Positions 12,300-24,597 are shown, counted from the stretch's first letter. The stretch is DNA of 64,000 nucleotides from Mactromeris polynyma (GCA_032209605.1 JASFXZ010000056.1:372001-436000), one strand, 5' to 3'. Made by a program: numbers and translations. The notes: generated by a model not told the origin, from the letters alone.

Positions 12300-12450
12300 A
12301 GAATAAGTTGCTACATGGAACGCAACGTACATAAGACAGTGCCTCCCCACACAGACCTCCGGGAAAACAACAATCCATAAAGCACAAGGCACTTGATGAA
12401 GTTAAAGTTTACATACGTTCAGGAACAGAGACACAAGGAATGGCTTGGAT
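12300..12450 (-). repeat. Dispersed repeat, family C (minus fragment)
   Basis: It carries GTTGCTACATGGAACGC, AAGACAGTGCCTCCCCACA and GGAAAACAACAATCCATAAA, matching the reverse complement of the plus copies. Further fragments are at 13470-13605 (minus), 17945-18000 (minus) and 18020-18225 (plus). Confidence 0.6.
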
Positions 12451-12479
12451 ACTACGTGTGGACATTTACATCTTTTTTT

Positions 12480-12800
12480 TGTCGAGTGTATGTTCAAAAG
12501 TTGACAACCGATTGATAGTGTTGCATGAACGTGACAGAATTATCTTGTAAATCAATTATTTCAGTCGAGTATATTTTCCAAAGCCTGACAATTATTGTAT
12601 ACCCTCGAATGAACGTGACATAAATCGTGTACATAAACTTGGTGAGTGTTTATTTTTGTGGAGGGTATTTTAAAAAAGTCGGACAATTATTATATACCCT
12701 CTAATGAACGTGGCAGGTCAATCTTGTACATAAACTTGGTGAGTGTTTATTTTTGTGGAGGGTATTTTCAAAACGACCGACAATCAATTTATACGGTTAT
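12480..12800. repeat. Tandem repeat, about 3 x 97 bp, just 3' of the GLUT stop
   Basis: AAACTTGGTGAGTGTTTATT and TTTGTGGAGGGTATTTT recur with 97-bp spacing (12646 and 12743), with a more diverged copy before. It ends about 20 bp short of the transporter stop codon, so it may be transcribed as 3' UTR. Confidence 0.75.
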
Positions 12801-12819
12801 GTCACAGTTATTATTTTCA

Positions 12820-15800
12820 TCAGTTCTCATCAAATGTGCCAATTTTCTGTTCGTACGTATTCCATGTTTTATTCTTTTCTTCTTTACGATCCCATTGCTT
12901 TGATATTTCTTCAATTGTTCTATTGTTGGTCTCTGGCACGTACTTGAACGTAAAGATCCAAAATATCCCGAGGCAAACGGTGAATGGGAGAAAAGAGTAA
13001 TTTCCTAAGCCACTCTGAAAATACAAGAATACAAAATAATGTGTAATTACATATCTTTTTTTAAAAGTCAATTTATCCTCGAATCATTAATCCAAATTAA
13101 AAAAACAGGAACACAAAATACTGATCAACTACAGTCGGACCTCGTTTATTTGACAACCTTGTATCCGAATACTCGGTATAATCCGGAAAAAAAATATAAG
13201 GTTCCGCTGTATCTTGGGCAAGTCGAAATGAAATTGACTATTCGAAACCATGTGTTATTCCAAATACAGTTTCAGACACGATGAATTCGAATAAACGAGG
13301 TCCGACTGTATTGTGTAATAACATTTCAATGAACTAATTTTAAACAAAGCAATGTATCATGAAATCATTATATAACCATTAATCCGATATTTGTGGTGTT
13401 ATTAATTTGAATTATAAATCACAATCTGAATTTACGTCAGCTATAGAACATAAAGTGTTTTTAAGGAGAGATTAAATTGTTGCAGGGAACGCCACATAGT
13501 CCTACATAAGAAAATGTATCTCCACACAGTTCTCTGGGAAATCCATTAGGGAATGAGTGGGGTGCTAAGATAAACATGTATGGGAATAGGGTGTGCAAGG
13601 AACGACCATCAAAATGGAAAATTTAGGAAGCTTAATAAAGGCTTTAAATTTTCAGCAACTTAAACATCAATTTAAACGCGTGCTCTGTCAGTCTGATCTA
13701 AAAATAGCTAAATATACCTGCATATATGGAAAACAGTAGCCCACAGTGAAATTAGCCAACCAGTTGGTTAGAACGGAAACGCTCATGGCTGCTGGTCGTG
13801 GTCCCTGTTGGAACAGCTCAGATACAATCAACCATGGAATGGAGCCTGAAAAAGGAGTTGAACATCATTGTGAATATTATTAAACGCTGACCTTAGCTTT
13901 GCATTATCAGCATGATCGACATTTGAACAGAAATAAATTGCATTCAATACATACCTTTTTTAAACATGTGTACTAATATGTATTGTAATTGTATTGTAAT
14001 TGTATTGTATTGTAATTGAATTGTAATTGTATTGTAATTGTATTGTAATTGTAATTGTAATTGTATTGTAATTGTATTGTAATTGTATTGTAATTGTATT
14101 GTAATTGTATTGTAATTGTATTGTAATTGTATTGTAATTGTATTGTAATTGTATTGTAATTGTATTGTAATTGTATTGTAATTGTATTGTAATTGTATTG
14201 GTATTGTATTGGTATTGTATTGGTATTGTAATTGTAATTGTATTGTAATTGTATTGTAATTGTAATTGTATTGTAATTGAATTGTAATTGTATTGTAATT
14301 GTATTGTATTGTATTGTATTGTAATTGAATTGTAATTGTATTGTAATTGTATTGTAATTGTATTGTAATTGTAATTGTATTGTATTGTAATTGTATTGTA
14401 ATTGTATTGTAATTGTATTGTAATTGTATTGTAATTGTATTGTAATTGTATTGTTATTGTATTGTATTGTAATTGTATTGTAATTGAATAGGTTGCATTA
14501 TATATTGTATGAAAACAAAATGATGGAGATGGTTGTTCTAGAGAGTATAAATCTGTGATAAACTCATATAATACTACAAGACAAATTGATACTGTTGTTG
14601 AGAGAGATCTTTGCTCATGAGAGGGCAACTTGGAAGATATTGCACTCTATTGTATGAATATTTGTCAGTGTTGTACAAGTGTATATAGTAACTTACCCGG
14701 ACCCACTGCGAAGAAAACAACATACAGAAGAGAAACTACAATGTTAACGATCTTAAACCAGTCTGCCAGGTACTGAAAGGCAAATACGTAAATACATATA
14801 ACACAGAACAACTTCAGTAGAAAAATATTTAAATTTATTGACTCAACATCGATTGCGAAACAAGTTTACAATTTATAATAATCACCCTCGGTATCCGACG
14901 ACTGCTCGTTACATCGCGTCAAATTCCCTCCTATCGGTAATCGTCTTCTTTCTAAAGTCACGTGTATCCCCGTCGCACACATAGGGCAAAATATTGATAA
15001 GTGCATCACGGGATATTGAAACCATTTCATAGAATTGCTACTATATCATTGGTTTCAATGATGTACTGTGGTTTGACTTTGAAGGTAGTGTAAAACATGT
15101 TTATAAATATATGTGGTTTAGCCGCGGTATACAAGTGGTTATGGTCGCTGATTTCAAAGCACTTGCCTCGTACTGCTGCGGGTTTGAATCCCAAACGGGA
15201 GGTCGAACAGGTATGTACGGAAACTATCCAGGTGGTTGCAAAAGGGTCGGTGCTTCTACCTAGGTGCCCGCCTATGACCAAACAAGCTAGAAGGGGCACC
15301 TCCACCTTAATACGTGTGGACTAGTCACTACATGATCGTGGCTGTTTATATGACTTAAGGTAGAACACCCTAATGGATTCCCGCCAAAAAATTGAAACAT
15401 CGGCCAATATCGGTTAATTCCGTGACAGTACCGATATCGGCCGATGTTTGAATGTTTTGGCGGGGATCCATTAGGGATGTTCTACGTTAAAGTCCCATTA
15501 TTGAAAATAATTACCGTAAGACTCAGTGATAGAGTTATCAGTATACTGAAGACAAACATTCCACCCAGACCAACCAAATGCAATGTTCTCCGACCAAGCC
15601 TGTCCATTAATGGAATTGTCACAATCGTCATTACAATCATGGTTCCGCCCACACCGGAAGTTGCGTGCGCAGCTGCTGATTGATCCAGACCAGATTGTTT
15701 GAAGAGATTGAATGAATAATAGAAAATCTGTAAAATAAATGGTATGTATTATTCTAGACTTCCAATCAATCAATATATCAAAAAGGGGATCAATTTAAAT

Positions 15801-18800
15801 GATTATCGATATCCATATCGTTATTGACGGTTTTGAAGGCCAAATTGTTAATAAGACTTGTTTTTCGGAACAGTCGTACTAACATGGTTTTGCTATTTGC
15901 ATATCAGTGTTGTGTAAACCAATCAAATCTTACGTTAACCACCAAGGCAATTGCTCTTCAACCGAACAACATTTGTAACATTGACACGGATTGGTTAACC
16001 TTTCGATGAAGGGTACGTTATCTTACCGAAATCCACTGAATTTAGGTGAATTTACAGAAATCCATTTTGGATATGGAGTGACCAGCAATCGTAATATCTC
16101 GGCATATTTTATGTTGCACACCAAATCTTAACCTTCAAATTATATTTTTTAAGATATTTCTTGTTTGCATTATCTTACCAAGTTACCTTTATACAATAAG
16201 TTATTATTATTACTATTATTATTATTAAAACGCAACCATTTTTATCGGATTTGTCGCCGTTCTTAAAAACATATTTCGGTTATATTCGGCGGTTAGTTGA
16301 CCTGACCAGAGGCTTGTTAATTTAGAGTTAGGGGACGTATGCAAGAAATGTTGACAAGGAATGCTTGAATGCTTCGCTAGCTACCAAATGGCGTCCAGCA
16401 GACCAGACGACATTGTTCCTTACGGACGCCATTTTGTTTAGCAAAGCTAGGCACCGTCAGACCCCGCTGCCTATCTAAAGTATTTTTCCTACTTTTAATA
16501 AACGGCACCGCTACACTCCCTACACAGCGCTTGGTAGAATTCTATTGTTCATACCTTTTTCAAACGTACCTCTGTTTTCCTTGAAATTATTAAAAACCAG
16601 TACTAATTTGCCCTCCCGAACGCAGCTGAAAACTACCCCACATGAGTCAGAGAATGAGTACATAAGAAATACAGAAGGACCTGACCTGGCGAGCCCGGGA
16701 ATCAAACCTGGACCTAAAGGGTGACTAGCCACTGAGGTAACCGGGCGAGCCTCAACACAATGAAAGAGTATACATACCGCGTTGATGCCCGAGAACTGTT
16801 GAGACAGCTGCATGACGATACTGATGATTAAAGGCATTTTTAGTGATTTATTTCGGAACAATCCAATAATGCTGACCTGAAATATGTAAGATTAAACAAA
16901 TGTCATTGAATTGTGAAGTCAGTCATGCTAGAAGGTATCAGATAGTCTGACCGAATGTGAAGAGTATAATAAATTGGAGGTTTGTATTCGGTGGTAGATC
17001 CACTTCAAGAAAAAACTGCCGTGGTCCAGTGGTTAGTGCGCTGGACTTGTAACCCGGCGATCCGGGTTCGATTCCCGGTCGCGGCAGGTCATACCCTTCC
17101 ATGAAAATTTGACAAAAATGTCGATTTTCCTCCACATGAGGGGAAGTTGCCGACTCCTTGTGGAAGGGTAAGTTAGTACTGGTAAGAATTCAGTCCAGGA
17201 AAAACTGGTTAGGTGAACCGGCCGCCGTATGTAACTGAAATATCGTAGAGAAACGGCGTTAAACCCGATGAAACAAACAAACAAGAAAAAACTGACAACC
17301 GCTTCAAGATAACGGTATGTGAAAATGGTAAAATATTAAACATTAGGTATGTCTTTATACAATATTTCACGCTCTCCATGTAAAGTGTCTACATTTATTT
17401 GGAAAGGTTAAAAAGTCATTTTGACTTGATGACATGTTTCAAATTAATCACTTGACATTGCTATAGCTTTTTCTTATAGATCTCCCTGCAACTTCCGCAT
17501 GTTTTTATAAAATTTTGAATCAAAATATAGCTCTAAAGATAACTTTACTCTAAACTACAACGTGAAATAGTGAAATATCTTCATGTATTGTGGCCACCAC
17601 AAAACTTGTTACTTACGGATTCGTCATTTTGTTGAGAAGAACCTTCCGATTTTATCTCATCGACATCATAATCTACGTTTGTTACACCTCGTAACTTTTT
17701 AAGTGCTGCAAAGGTAACATCAATATCATTTAAGACACAACGTACGCTTTCGTTGACAATATCAGTAACATCAACACTGTTATTATGTTCAGCAAATATG
17801 TCTACATAAAGTTCTGAGAACCAAACATATCTGAAACCACACCTCAATGAACACATGACGTTCCTTTTGGTAGAAATCCACCACCAACATTCATAATCAG
17901 CAAGAGTAGGTGCATAACATGAACAAAGACCAACATAAATTAGAAAGAGAGATTAAGTAGTTACATGGAACGCCACGTGGATAAGACAATGCCTCAAAAC
18001 GGTTCGTTAAATTCCCCACCATGTGTGTCCTCTTTATTCTCCTGGTTGTCCCTTATGGTCGGCCAGGCCATTACTTGCACCCCTGTTCCCTTACGTATGT
18101 ACCTTCCTCAAATGCCTTATATGTTATGAATTGTTTTTCCCCCGGAGGTCTGTGTGGAGAGGCACTGTCTTGTAGGTGGCGTTCCCTGTGGCAACTTATT
18201 CTCTCTCTCTCTCTCTCTTATATACGAGTAGAAATAATGGGAACCCGATTTTGCATTTTAGTAAAGTTATGTGCATTTCCTGAACAATACAGGTAGCACA
18301 GATAGAAAACGCTTGGAAAGACGGTTTCAACAATACCAAATACTCAAAACCGCCAAAAATTCAGTTACGGGATTCTGGAAATTATGTGAATCTGTAACAA
18401 AGCCACTAAAAGTACATTGCTGTTCTATTAATAGATTTTGATGTTTTACCATTCACTGCTTGCTTTTCTCTGTTCTTTGTCAGAAGGAGATAACGTGGAC
18501 TTTCCGGACAAAATGGCATCGTAAACAACTGTATGACACATGGCACAAGACCGATCCCTGTAAATACAAAGATAATAATGATGCATGTATGTATTTATTT
18601 TAAGATGGTTATATACTACGCATTCAATACACTTAAATCAGTACATGTCTCAAAAACACGACTATTTCACGGTATGTAAGGTACTCCGTTGCGTCTTCAG
18701 AGATAAATCGAAATGCATACAAAAATGAATGTTTAAGTCTGGCCAGGAATACCACACACAAAGAACACAGTCGCCCCAAGATGACTAAGAAACATGAAAA

Positions 18801-21800
18801 CATAGAAATAAACAGAGTATACCGCACACGAAGCACAACGCCGCCTCCAAAATTACGAAGAAATATAAAAATACAGAAATAAACAGAGTATGCCACACAC
18901 GAAGCACTACGCATCCCGAAGATGACGCAGAAACATGAAGATATAGAAATAAACAGAGTATGCCGCACACGAAGCACAACGCCGCCTCCAAAATTACGAA
19001 GAAATATAAAAATACAGAAATAAACAGAGTATGCCACACACGAAGCACTACGCATCCCGAAGATGACGCAGAAACATGAAGATATAGAAATAAACATAGA
19101 CTCTCAGCAACAAATACCGCACACAAAGCTCACACACCCCTAAATGACAACAACATATTAAAATATAGAAATAAATATACAAGTCGAGCACAGGAAGAGT
19201 ACAGCCGCTTCAAAACCTCGAAGGGACAGGAAAATACATGTATAGAAATGATTATAAATGCCAAGAAAGGCCATGCCGCATGTAAAACACACAGGGCACA
19301 CATACATGAACCTATAAGTCAAGCAGAAAATGCAAGACATTCGACAGTAGTTATCACTTGATTCAGTTTAATTGCAAATGTTTAATTATTATGAACTACA
19401 AAACATAAGCTATTGCCCTGGAAGAAGTAGGTCATGGCATGTGATGTTTGTGCAATTCAAATTACAAACAGGCTAACTAAAGACTTGACGCCGCAGTATT
19501 GCTATGTATGCACTTTTTGGTACAAAAGGGTAACTCGTTTACAAAGTGGTGATTAGACTTTATATTAAACCCCGATGATATCAGAATGGTTGCCGACATC
19601 AAGTCACTTCACCTGACGCATTTGGGTTCTAATTCCACCCTGAATATAGAAATTGTAAGTGGGGAAAGCCATCCAGCTGGCTTAAGAGAGGTCGAATGTT
19701 CTACATACTCAGCCTTATAGCAGGAATAGCCCCCACCTGAACCCTGCTGTTAAGGCCTATGCGACTTAGTTAAAGCCATATTACAAAGATGTATGTGATG
19801 TTAAATTTATGTACACAGCTGATGAGTTTTCTGCAATGTTGCACTAACCTAATAGCAGATTCCAGTAATCGGAGTTTCCAAATATTTCCGGAAATCCCAG
19901 AATTTGTGACGTCATCAAACCAATGACGACACCAAGTTGGTGGACTACTCCAAGAGCTCCACGAATGCGGGATGTGGAAATTTCCGACAAGTACATAGGC
20001 GTCAGACCAGTAAAAAGACCTACAAATAAATAATTTGACTTTTTTATGTTTCAAATACTTTCAAATTGGATCTGACGGAAAGTGTTGTTGTTCATTGCGT
20101 CATTCTCGTTATGACGTCATTCTCTTCGTGATGTCATTCTCGTTATGACGTCACACTCTTTATGACGTCATGATCATGTGATCTGGTATTCTGAAAGTAT
20201 TACATTTTTGTGAAAAATCGTTCACGCCAGGGGAATCCAACCACGATATACATCACAAAGTCCAAAAGCGCTCAACAGGGAATCGAACTTGATACATAAA
20301 TAGTTTACGCATTAACACAAAACTCATCTCAAGTAAATTCATTCAAACATGTCTTCAAGACAAACAAATGAAATTCTTTTTCCACCATACCAAATAGAAG
20401 GAGACATTCAAAGGTACAAAGTATTTTTTTCAGAATATCCTTAGTGATAATTATGCGATAATTGGTGGTAATTTACTTCATACAGGTGTACTCAATGTAC
20501 AACAGTGCATTGTCAGTTTTTATGTTTCAAAAAACACAAAGACAAATGTATTTTCTATCCTGACCTACGCGTTTAGTTAGCACTAGCGTAGAAAATACCT
20601 GTATCGGACTCATGTTTTGCAATTCCTGGAAACTGTTAAGAAATATTGCAGTATTTTAGAGTACGTCTGTATGAACGTATTTACAAATCATTTTCTTAAA
20701 ATTATTACCAAGCATATTTTGATTGAAAATATTTAAGTCTGGAACATTACACAAACTATTGGAATCAACTATACAATGTCATTTATGTCCATGTTATACT
20801 GCTTTATTCATTGTGTATAAAATCGGTATGAGTCAACATTACTGTATGCGCATTGTTAAAACTAAAATGAATGAATAAACAAGAAATATCTTGAAAAAAG
20901 ATGGTCGGCGCAATTTGAAGGTTAAGATTTGTTGTGCAACATAAAAATGCCGAGATGTTACGATTGCTGGTCACTCTAGATCCAAAATGGATTTTGGTAA
21001 ATTCACCGAAATTCAGTGGATTACGGTAAGGTAAAGTACCCATTATCGAAATGTTAACCAATCCGCGTCAAGGTTACAAATGTTGTTCGGTTGAAGAGAA
21101 ATTTTGCACAACAAATCTTAACCTTTAAATGGCGCCAACCATCTGTTTTCAAGATATGTTTTTTTTTAAATACTACGTCACTTTGTGACGAATCTTACCA
21201 CAAGACACTCCGACTAAGAAACGTCCGACAATAATCATTTCAAATGAGAAAGCCCTTCGGCTCATGTACATCAAAACACAAGCTGAGATGCCAATTATGT
21301 TGTTGATTATCATTCCAAACTTCCTGCAAAGTAGACGTAGAGACAGTTGTATTATATTTTATTATACCTCACGTGATTTGTCCATGCAGAATTTGCATTA
21401 ACACGCTATAAGCAAATCAGTAACGTTACCCTGTGACATAACATTTTTAGCGGGTGATATAACTACATTAACCTCGCGCGGGTCTAAAAATAGAAATTTG
21501 GAAATACCCATAGTCTGAGTCGATAGGCGCTTATTTAAATAGCGCTTGAAATGTTTGCAAACGACAGATTTTCTGTCATCCCTCTGATTAGATTATTATA
21601 TATATCCATGGGATCTGATGTCTATATAGTATAAAATATTTCATCACATCCATAAATGCAAATACGTGTACGCTTAAAGAATACCGGAAACCGGCTCTTA
21701 CAAATAAATGTAATATATTTACAGACGCATTGAAAAGATGACAGCAACTATGGAAGACATGACGTCATAGTGCACTGCCCGTTCGTTGCTTCATTCATTT

Positions 21801-23665
21801 CAGCAGGAGATTATATAAACCGTTTCAATTCTTTCATTGAACGTGAGTGATAAGAAACAAAAACAACAATAAATCATCACATACAACACAGCACAGACAA
21901 TTACAGTAAAACTTCAATTAACAACCACCTCAATAATAAGACCACTTCAAAATTATGAACACAATTTTAAAGTCCATATTCTCTGTTTTGCCTTCAACCT
22001 CAATATTAAGACCACCTCAATAATGAGACTACCTCAAAATTACTAACACAATTTTCAAGTCCATATTCTCGTTTCTGTCTTTTATTCAACCTCAAATAAA
22101 GACCATCTCAATAATAAGACCAGTTTTTCTAGGGTCCGAAGGGTGGTCTTTTTATTGAGGTTTTACTGTACATTGCATAGTACTGCCCGTATCAGTAGCC
22201 AAATTATATTCATTTTTAGTAGGAACATGTTTTCCTTTTCGGCCAATCGAACAAGTACAATATCAATTTACCAGGGTGCCCAATTGTCAATAATAAGTTT
22301 TACCTTCCAAAGAAATTCGCCCACCATCCAGCGGCTAATCCACCAAGCATACCGCCAACAGCAAAGATGGCGACGATCAAGGCATAAAGGGAGGTAATCG
22401 TACCATCCGTCATACTACTTCCGGTTCGTCTGTACTGAGTGTAATTCAAGAATATCTTTATGTCCTGTAAATCATAGAAAGTATTTTTAAAAGTATTAAT
22501 CTCTACCAATTCGGCCTCAAGTTCTTATTCTTGACATAGGCGGATTTAAGGGGGCGGAGCCGGCGTTCGCCACCTTATAATCTGGCAAAAATATGGAAAA
22601 AGTCGATAATATGTACCTGAAGCGGGAAAACAATATCGATATATTATATATCTACTCATAGCATAGCATGGAGATACATTGAGCAACGATTAGTAGACTG
22701 TGCATTAAAATCAGCGAGAGAGCGTCGTTGGCATCTGGGGGCGTGGCCAATAATTTACACACACCCCTAATGTATCCCCCTTTATCCGCCCCTGCATACG
22801 AGGACGTAAGCGTGTGTCTTTTTGCTTTCGTTACGATTGATGCTGATTCGAGGATTATGTTACCGCCTTAACACGGAACTACATTCCTACAGCCTCTCTC
22901 ACAATGTCTATCTTCCTCCCCAGCTCACCTTCTTTCCTTCCTCTCTTTTTTTCTTCGGCTTTCAATCCATCTTTCTCCCTCACTCACTCAACCACTTTCT
23001 CTGTCTCTTCCGCTCCTCTTCCTTATTTCCACCTCCCAGTCTACCTCTGTTTCTCTCCCTCTTTCAAACATTACATTTCTCGCGTTCTCATTCTCGTGTC
23101 TTACCGTTTCTGGTGCGTTTATAACTCCAGTGTTGAATCCAAAAACGACAGATCCCATGATGGCCGAGAACACTGCTAAACATAGGGTCGCTGTAACTCT
23201 CTGAAAACAGATACAATATAACAAAGGTAAGGTAAAACTCGCAACACTAATACAATATATACAAATGCATGGTAATAACAGAGCTGTGAAATTGCTGTCA
23301 AAGTTACAACACAATGAACAACTGGATTACATAAAGCAAGTCCGTGAACATCAAATGTTGTATCAAGATTTAAGCAAGTTAAGTTTAAGATTCAATTTTC
23401 GGCCATCACTTCTGCGTTTTCCTCTAGATTCGTTTTGTTATAGCTAAAACTGCTCTGTTTGAACAACAGAAAACTTAATTCCCTTAGACCTGAACGAGTG
23501 ATCTATTTACCGATTTATCCGGGGTCGCTGGTTCTTTTTCCATATCAATACTGTTATAATATTGTAGATGTGGTTCACCATTTACTTTGTCTGTACTGTC
23601 TTCCCGGCCTTCTTCGGTCTGTCCGTAGTGAGCTTCGGATTTTGTCATGATGTATTTGAGCTGTT
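12820..23665 (-). CDS. SLC2A1-like: Facilitated glucose transporter, SLC2A (GLUT) family, complete coding region in 12 exons
   Basis: Coding exons on the minus strand: 23648-23511 (this exon starts at 23665 with 17 nt of 5' UTR), 23200-23105, 22464-22304, 21323-21199, 20019-19849, 18557-18450, 17705-17617, 16876-16778, 15727-15515, 14772-14697, 13845-13718 and 13014-12820 (stop). All junctions are GT-AG and phases agree, giving 532 residues against about 490-520 usual for GLUTs. Family signatures: [11 protein letters not shown] near residues 67-77, GRK near 131-133, PESPR 248-252, [11 protein letters not shown] 319-329, GRRTLHL 374-380, GPGSIPW 424-430 and PETNNRT 495-501. The QLS motif of helix 7 fits class I glucose carriers (known for GLUT1, 3 and 4). 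Twelve membrane helices are expected, carrying hexose across the plasma membrane. The N-terminus has an extra charged tail of about 46 residues. The first, non-coding exon was not located. Confidence 0.95.
13130..13310. mobile_element. Pogo/Tigger-like MITE, family B
   Basis: A complete copy with TACAGTCGGACCTCG at the left and CGAGGTCCGACTGTA at the right. It sits in the last intron of the GLUT gene. Confidence 0.8.
13977..14485. repeat. Minisatellite (TATTGTAATTG)n, about 500 bp
   Basis: An 11-bp unit with interruptions (ATTGTATTGG, ATTGAATTG) repeated roughly 45 times in the intron between GLUT coding exons 10 and 11. The minus-strand open frame through it is a consequence of the repeat. 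Confidence 0.95.
15115..15325 (+). repeat. tRNA-derived SINE
   Basis: The tRNA-like head runs from TAGCCGCGGTATACAAGTGG to box B GGGTTTGAATCCC, followed by a body with AACTATCCAGGTGG, CTACCTAGGTGCCCGCC and GGGGCACCTCCACC. That body resembles a SINE common in molluscan genomes (recollection, not searched). A second, older copy is at about 19560-19760. It is intronic in the GLUT gene. Confidence 0.65.
15352..15494. mobile_element. Palindromic MITE (143 bp)
   Basis: The two halves are reverse complements: ACTTAAGGTAGAACACCC at the left pairs with the right end, then ATTCCCGCCAAAA with TTTTGGCGGGGAT, then AAACATCGGCCAATATCGG with CCGATATCGGCCGATGTTT. It would fold into one long hairpin and ends 21 bp from the donor of GLUT coding exon 9. 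Confidence 0.8.
15930..16170. mobile_element. MITE, family F (diverged copy)
   Basis: It shares CCGAACAACATTTGTAAC, GGATTGGTTAACCTTTCGAT and GTGACCAGCAATCGTAA with the inverted copy at 20883-21170. It is in a GLUT intron. Confidence 0.65.
16685..16757 (-). repeat. tRNA-derived SINE head
   Basis: On the minus strand it reads CGGTTACCTCAGTGGCTAG as box A and CAGGTTTGATTCCCGGG as box B. No convincing acceptor stem was found. Confidence 0.5.
17018..17283 (+). repeat. tRNA-Thr-derived SINE with (AAAC) tail
   Basis: The first 69 nt can fold as a tRNA: 5' GCCGTGG pairs with 3' TCGCGGC, the anticodon loop CTTGTAA gives UGU (Thr), and the T arm is GGGTTCGATTCCC. It is followed by about 195 bp of body ending CGTTAAACCCGATGAAAC then AAACAAAC. 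A minus-strand copy lacking the anticodon arm is at 43738-43988. Because the body is shared, this is a SINE and not a tRNA gene. Confidence 0.8.
18630..19340 (-). repeat. Dispersed repeat with tandem core (2 x 141 bp, each of two 70-bp halves)
   Basis: The unit holds GAAGCACAACGCCGCCTCC, AATTACGAAGAAATAT and GAAATAAACAGAGTATGCC, alternating with CACTACGCATCCCGAAGATG. Flanks up to 19340 carry diverged versions. Long minus frames here follow from the repeat. Confidence 0.75.
20107..20172. promoter_or_regulatory. CRE-type array (TGACGTCA x3) in a GLUT intron
   Basis: TGACGTCA at 20112, 20146 and 20163 lies in a short repeat of the form TTCTCGTTATGACGTCAT, with a fourth mutated site (GATGTCAT) between. 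This is the CREB/ATF consensus; whether it acts as an enhancer for the transporter is unknown. Confidence 0.4.
20545..20760. repeat. Dispersed repeat, family H
   Basis: CTATCCTGACCTACG, GCTAGCGTAG-type text, CTGTATCGGACTCATGTTTT and a following tail recur at 63015-63190. A copy with an inverted head is at 62610-62790. Confidence 0.65.
20883..21170. mobile_element. MITE, family F, terminal inverted repeats of about 60 bp
   Basis: The left end AAATATCTTGAAAAAAGATG...GGTTAAGATTTGTTGTGCAA and the right end TTGCACAACAAATCTTAACC...TCTTTTTTCAAGATAT-like text are reverse complements. It ends about 30 bp from GLUT coding exon 4. Confidence 0.75.
21902..22170. mobile_element. Pogo/Tigger-like MITE, family A
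   Basis: Bounded by TACAGTAAAACTTCAATTA and TTGAGGTTTTACTGTA with internal repeats of AATAATAAGACCACC. Related copies: 24598-24783, 39269-39417, 42662-42815, 42948-43133, 44137-44212 (fragment), 44326-44507, 48529-48682 and 63430-63519. Confidence 0.75.
22860..23100 (+). repeat. Pyrimidine-rich low-complexity tract
   Basis: A strongly C/T-rich stretch of about 240 bp just 3' of GLUT coding exon 2 on the minus strand. Plus-strand open frames here are composition artefacts. Confidence 0.6.
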
Positions 23666-23669
23666 CTGC

Positions 23670-24590
23670 AATAACACAAAGTCCGACTTAATGTATATAC
23701 AAATGTACATGTCTAGTAGCTGAAAGTCTTTTAATATATTCTCTGATATCTATATGACAGTTTAAACTACCCAAATTTCATTACTCATCTAGATTTTCTG
23801 CCGTTTGATATGGACGTGTTTCTGAACATAAAGTAGATGATTTTGGAGATCATTACGAGAGACCTTAATTTCCAGTAGTAATTTTGATCTTTTAAATCAA
23901 ATATGTTCTTTTATATCATACATGGAAGATGGTCAAAACATTTGTATATGTGTTTTAAGTCAAAACGCATTACATTCAATAGCTTAGGCTTTCATTTCTT
24001 AAGTGATAACAGCGTGTCTTCGATGACAGCTTGCCGTTAAATGTCCTGTTTCTTGAATAAGTACGAATGTCAAATTAAGCCAAATAACAAATATTTTCAT
24101 CGACAAGGATGTCATTCCTTATCGAATATGTACGCAACAACTATTTTACATTCTTTATTTACCACGCGCTTTCTTGGATAAATATCAAGAATGATCTCCC
24201 TTGATTATCGGCTTTGGAAACTATGTCATTCATTTTCAAGGGGGACAATCAACTGCGATAAGCCAGCTAAAAGGTTATGAAAGTTGGGTACGATACAAAA
24301 TCATGCCGCTTTAAATAAAACCACCGAAGAAACATGCTCTGTCCACAGGAGCCTGTCTCAAACTATTTGGGGGATATATATCACATAGTACGTACTAATG
24401 TATAGATAAGCCGTCCTTTTCCAAAATGTGTTTGATACTGGTCATTGTGACTCTGTCGGCAATTCGTTCATACATTGTTTGAAAGTGAAAGCTTTGAGCA
24501 ATGCATTGTGGTATTGATGTATGTGGGAAAAGTATTGTCGTCCTGCAAACTGTATAACCACATTACCAACATACTGAATGACATAAGGAA
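23670..24590. other. Stretch upstream of the GLUT start exon, no exon recognised
   Basis: Probably first-intron or promoter sequence of the transporter gene. Part of dispersed family G (AAATATCAAGAATGATCTCCC) lies at about 24170-24250. No TATA box or first exon could be assigned. Confidence 0.4.
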
Positions 24591-24597
24591 ATATATA

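Noticed and set aside
13960..14628. Minus-strand frame of 222 codons (Tyr/Asn/Thr/Ile repeats)
   Set aside because: It is a translation of the 11-bp (TATTGTAATTG) microsatellite inside a GLUT intron.
17018..17086. Functional tRNA-Thr(UGU)
   Set aside because: The fold is good, but the sequence continues into a body shared with another copy at 43738 and ends in an (AAAC) tail, so it is a SINE head.
18633..19126. Minus frames of 154 and 113 codons resembling membrane protein
   Set aside because: They track the 141-bp tandem repeat; two frames are equally open.
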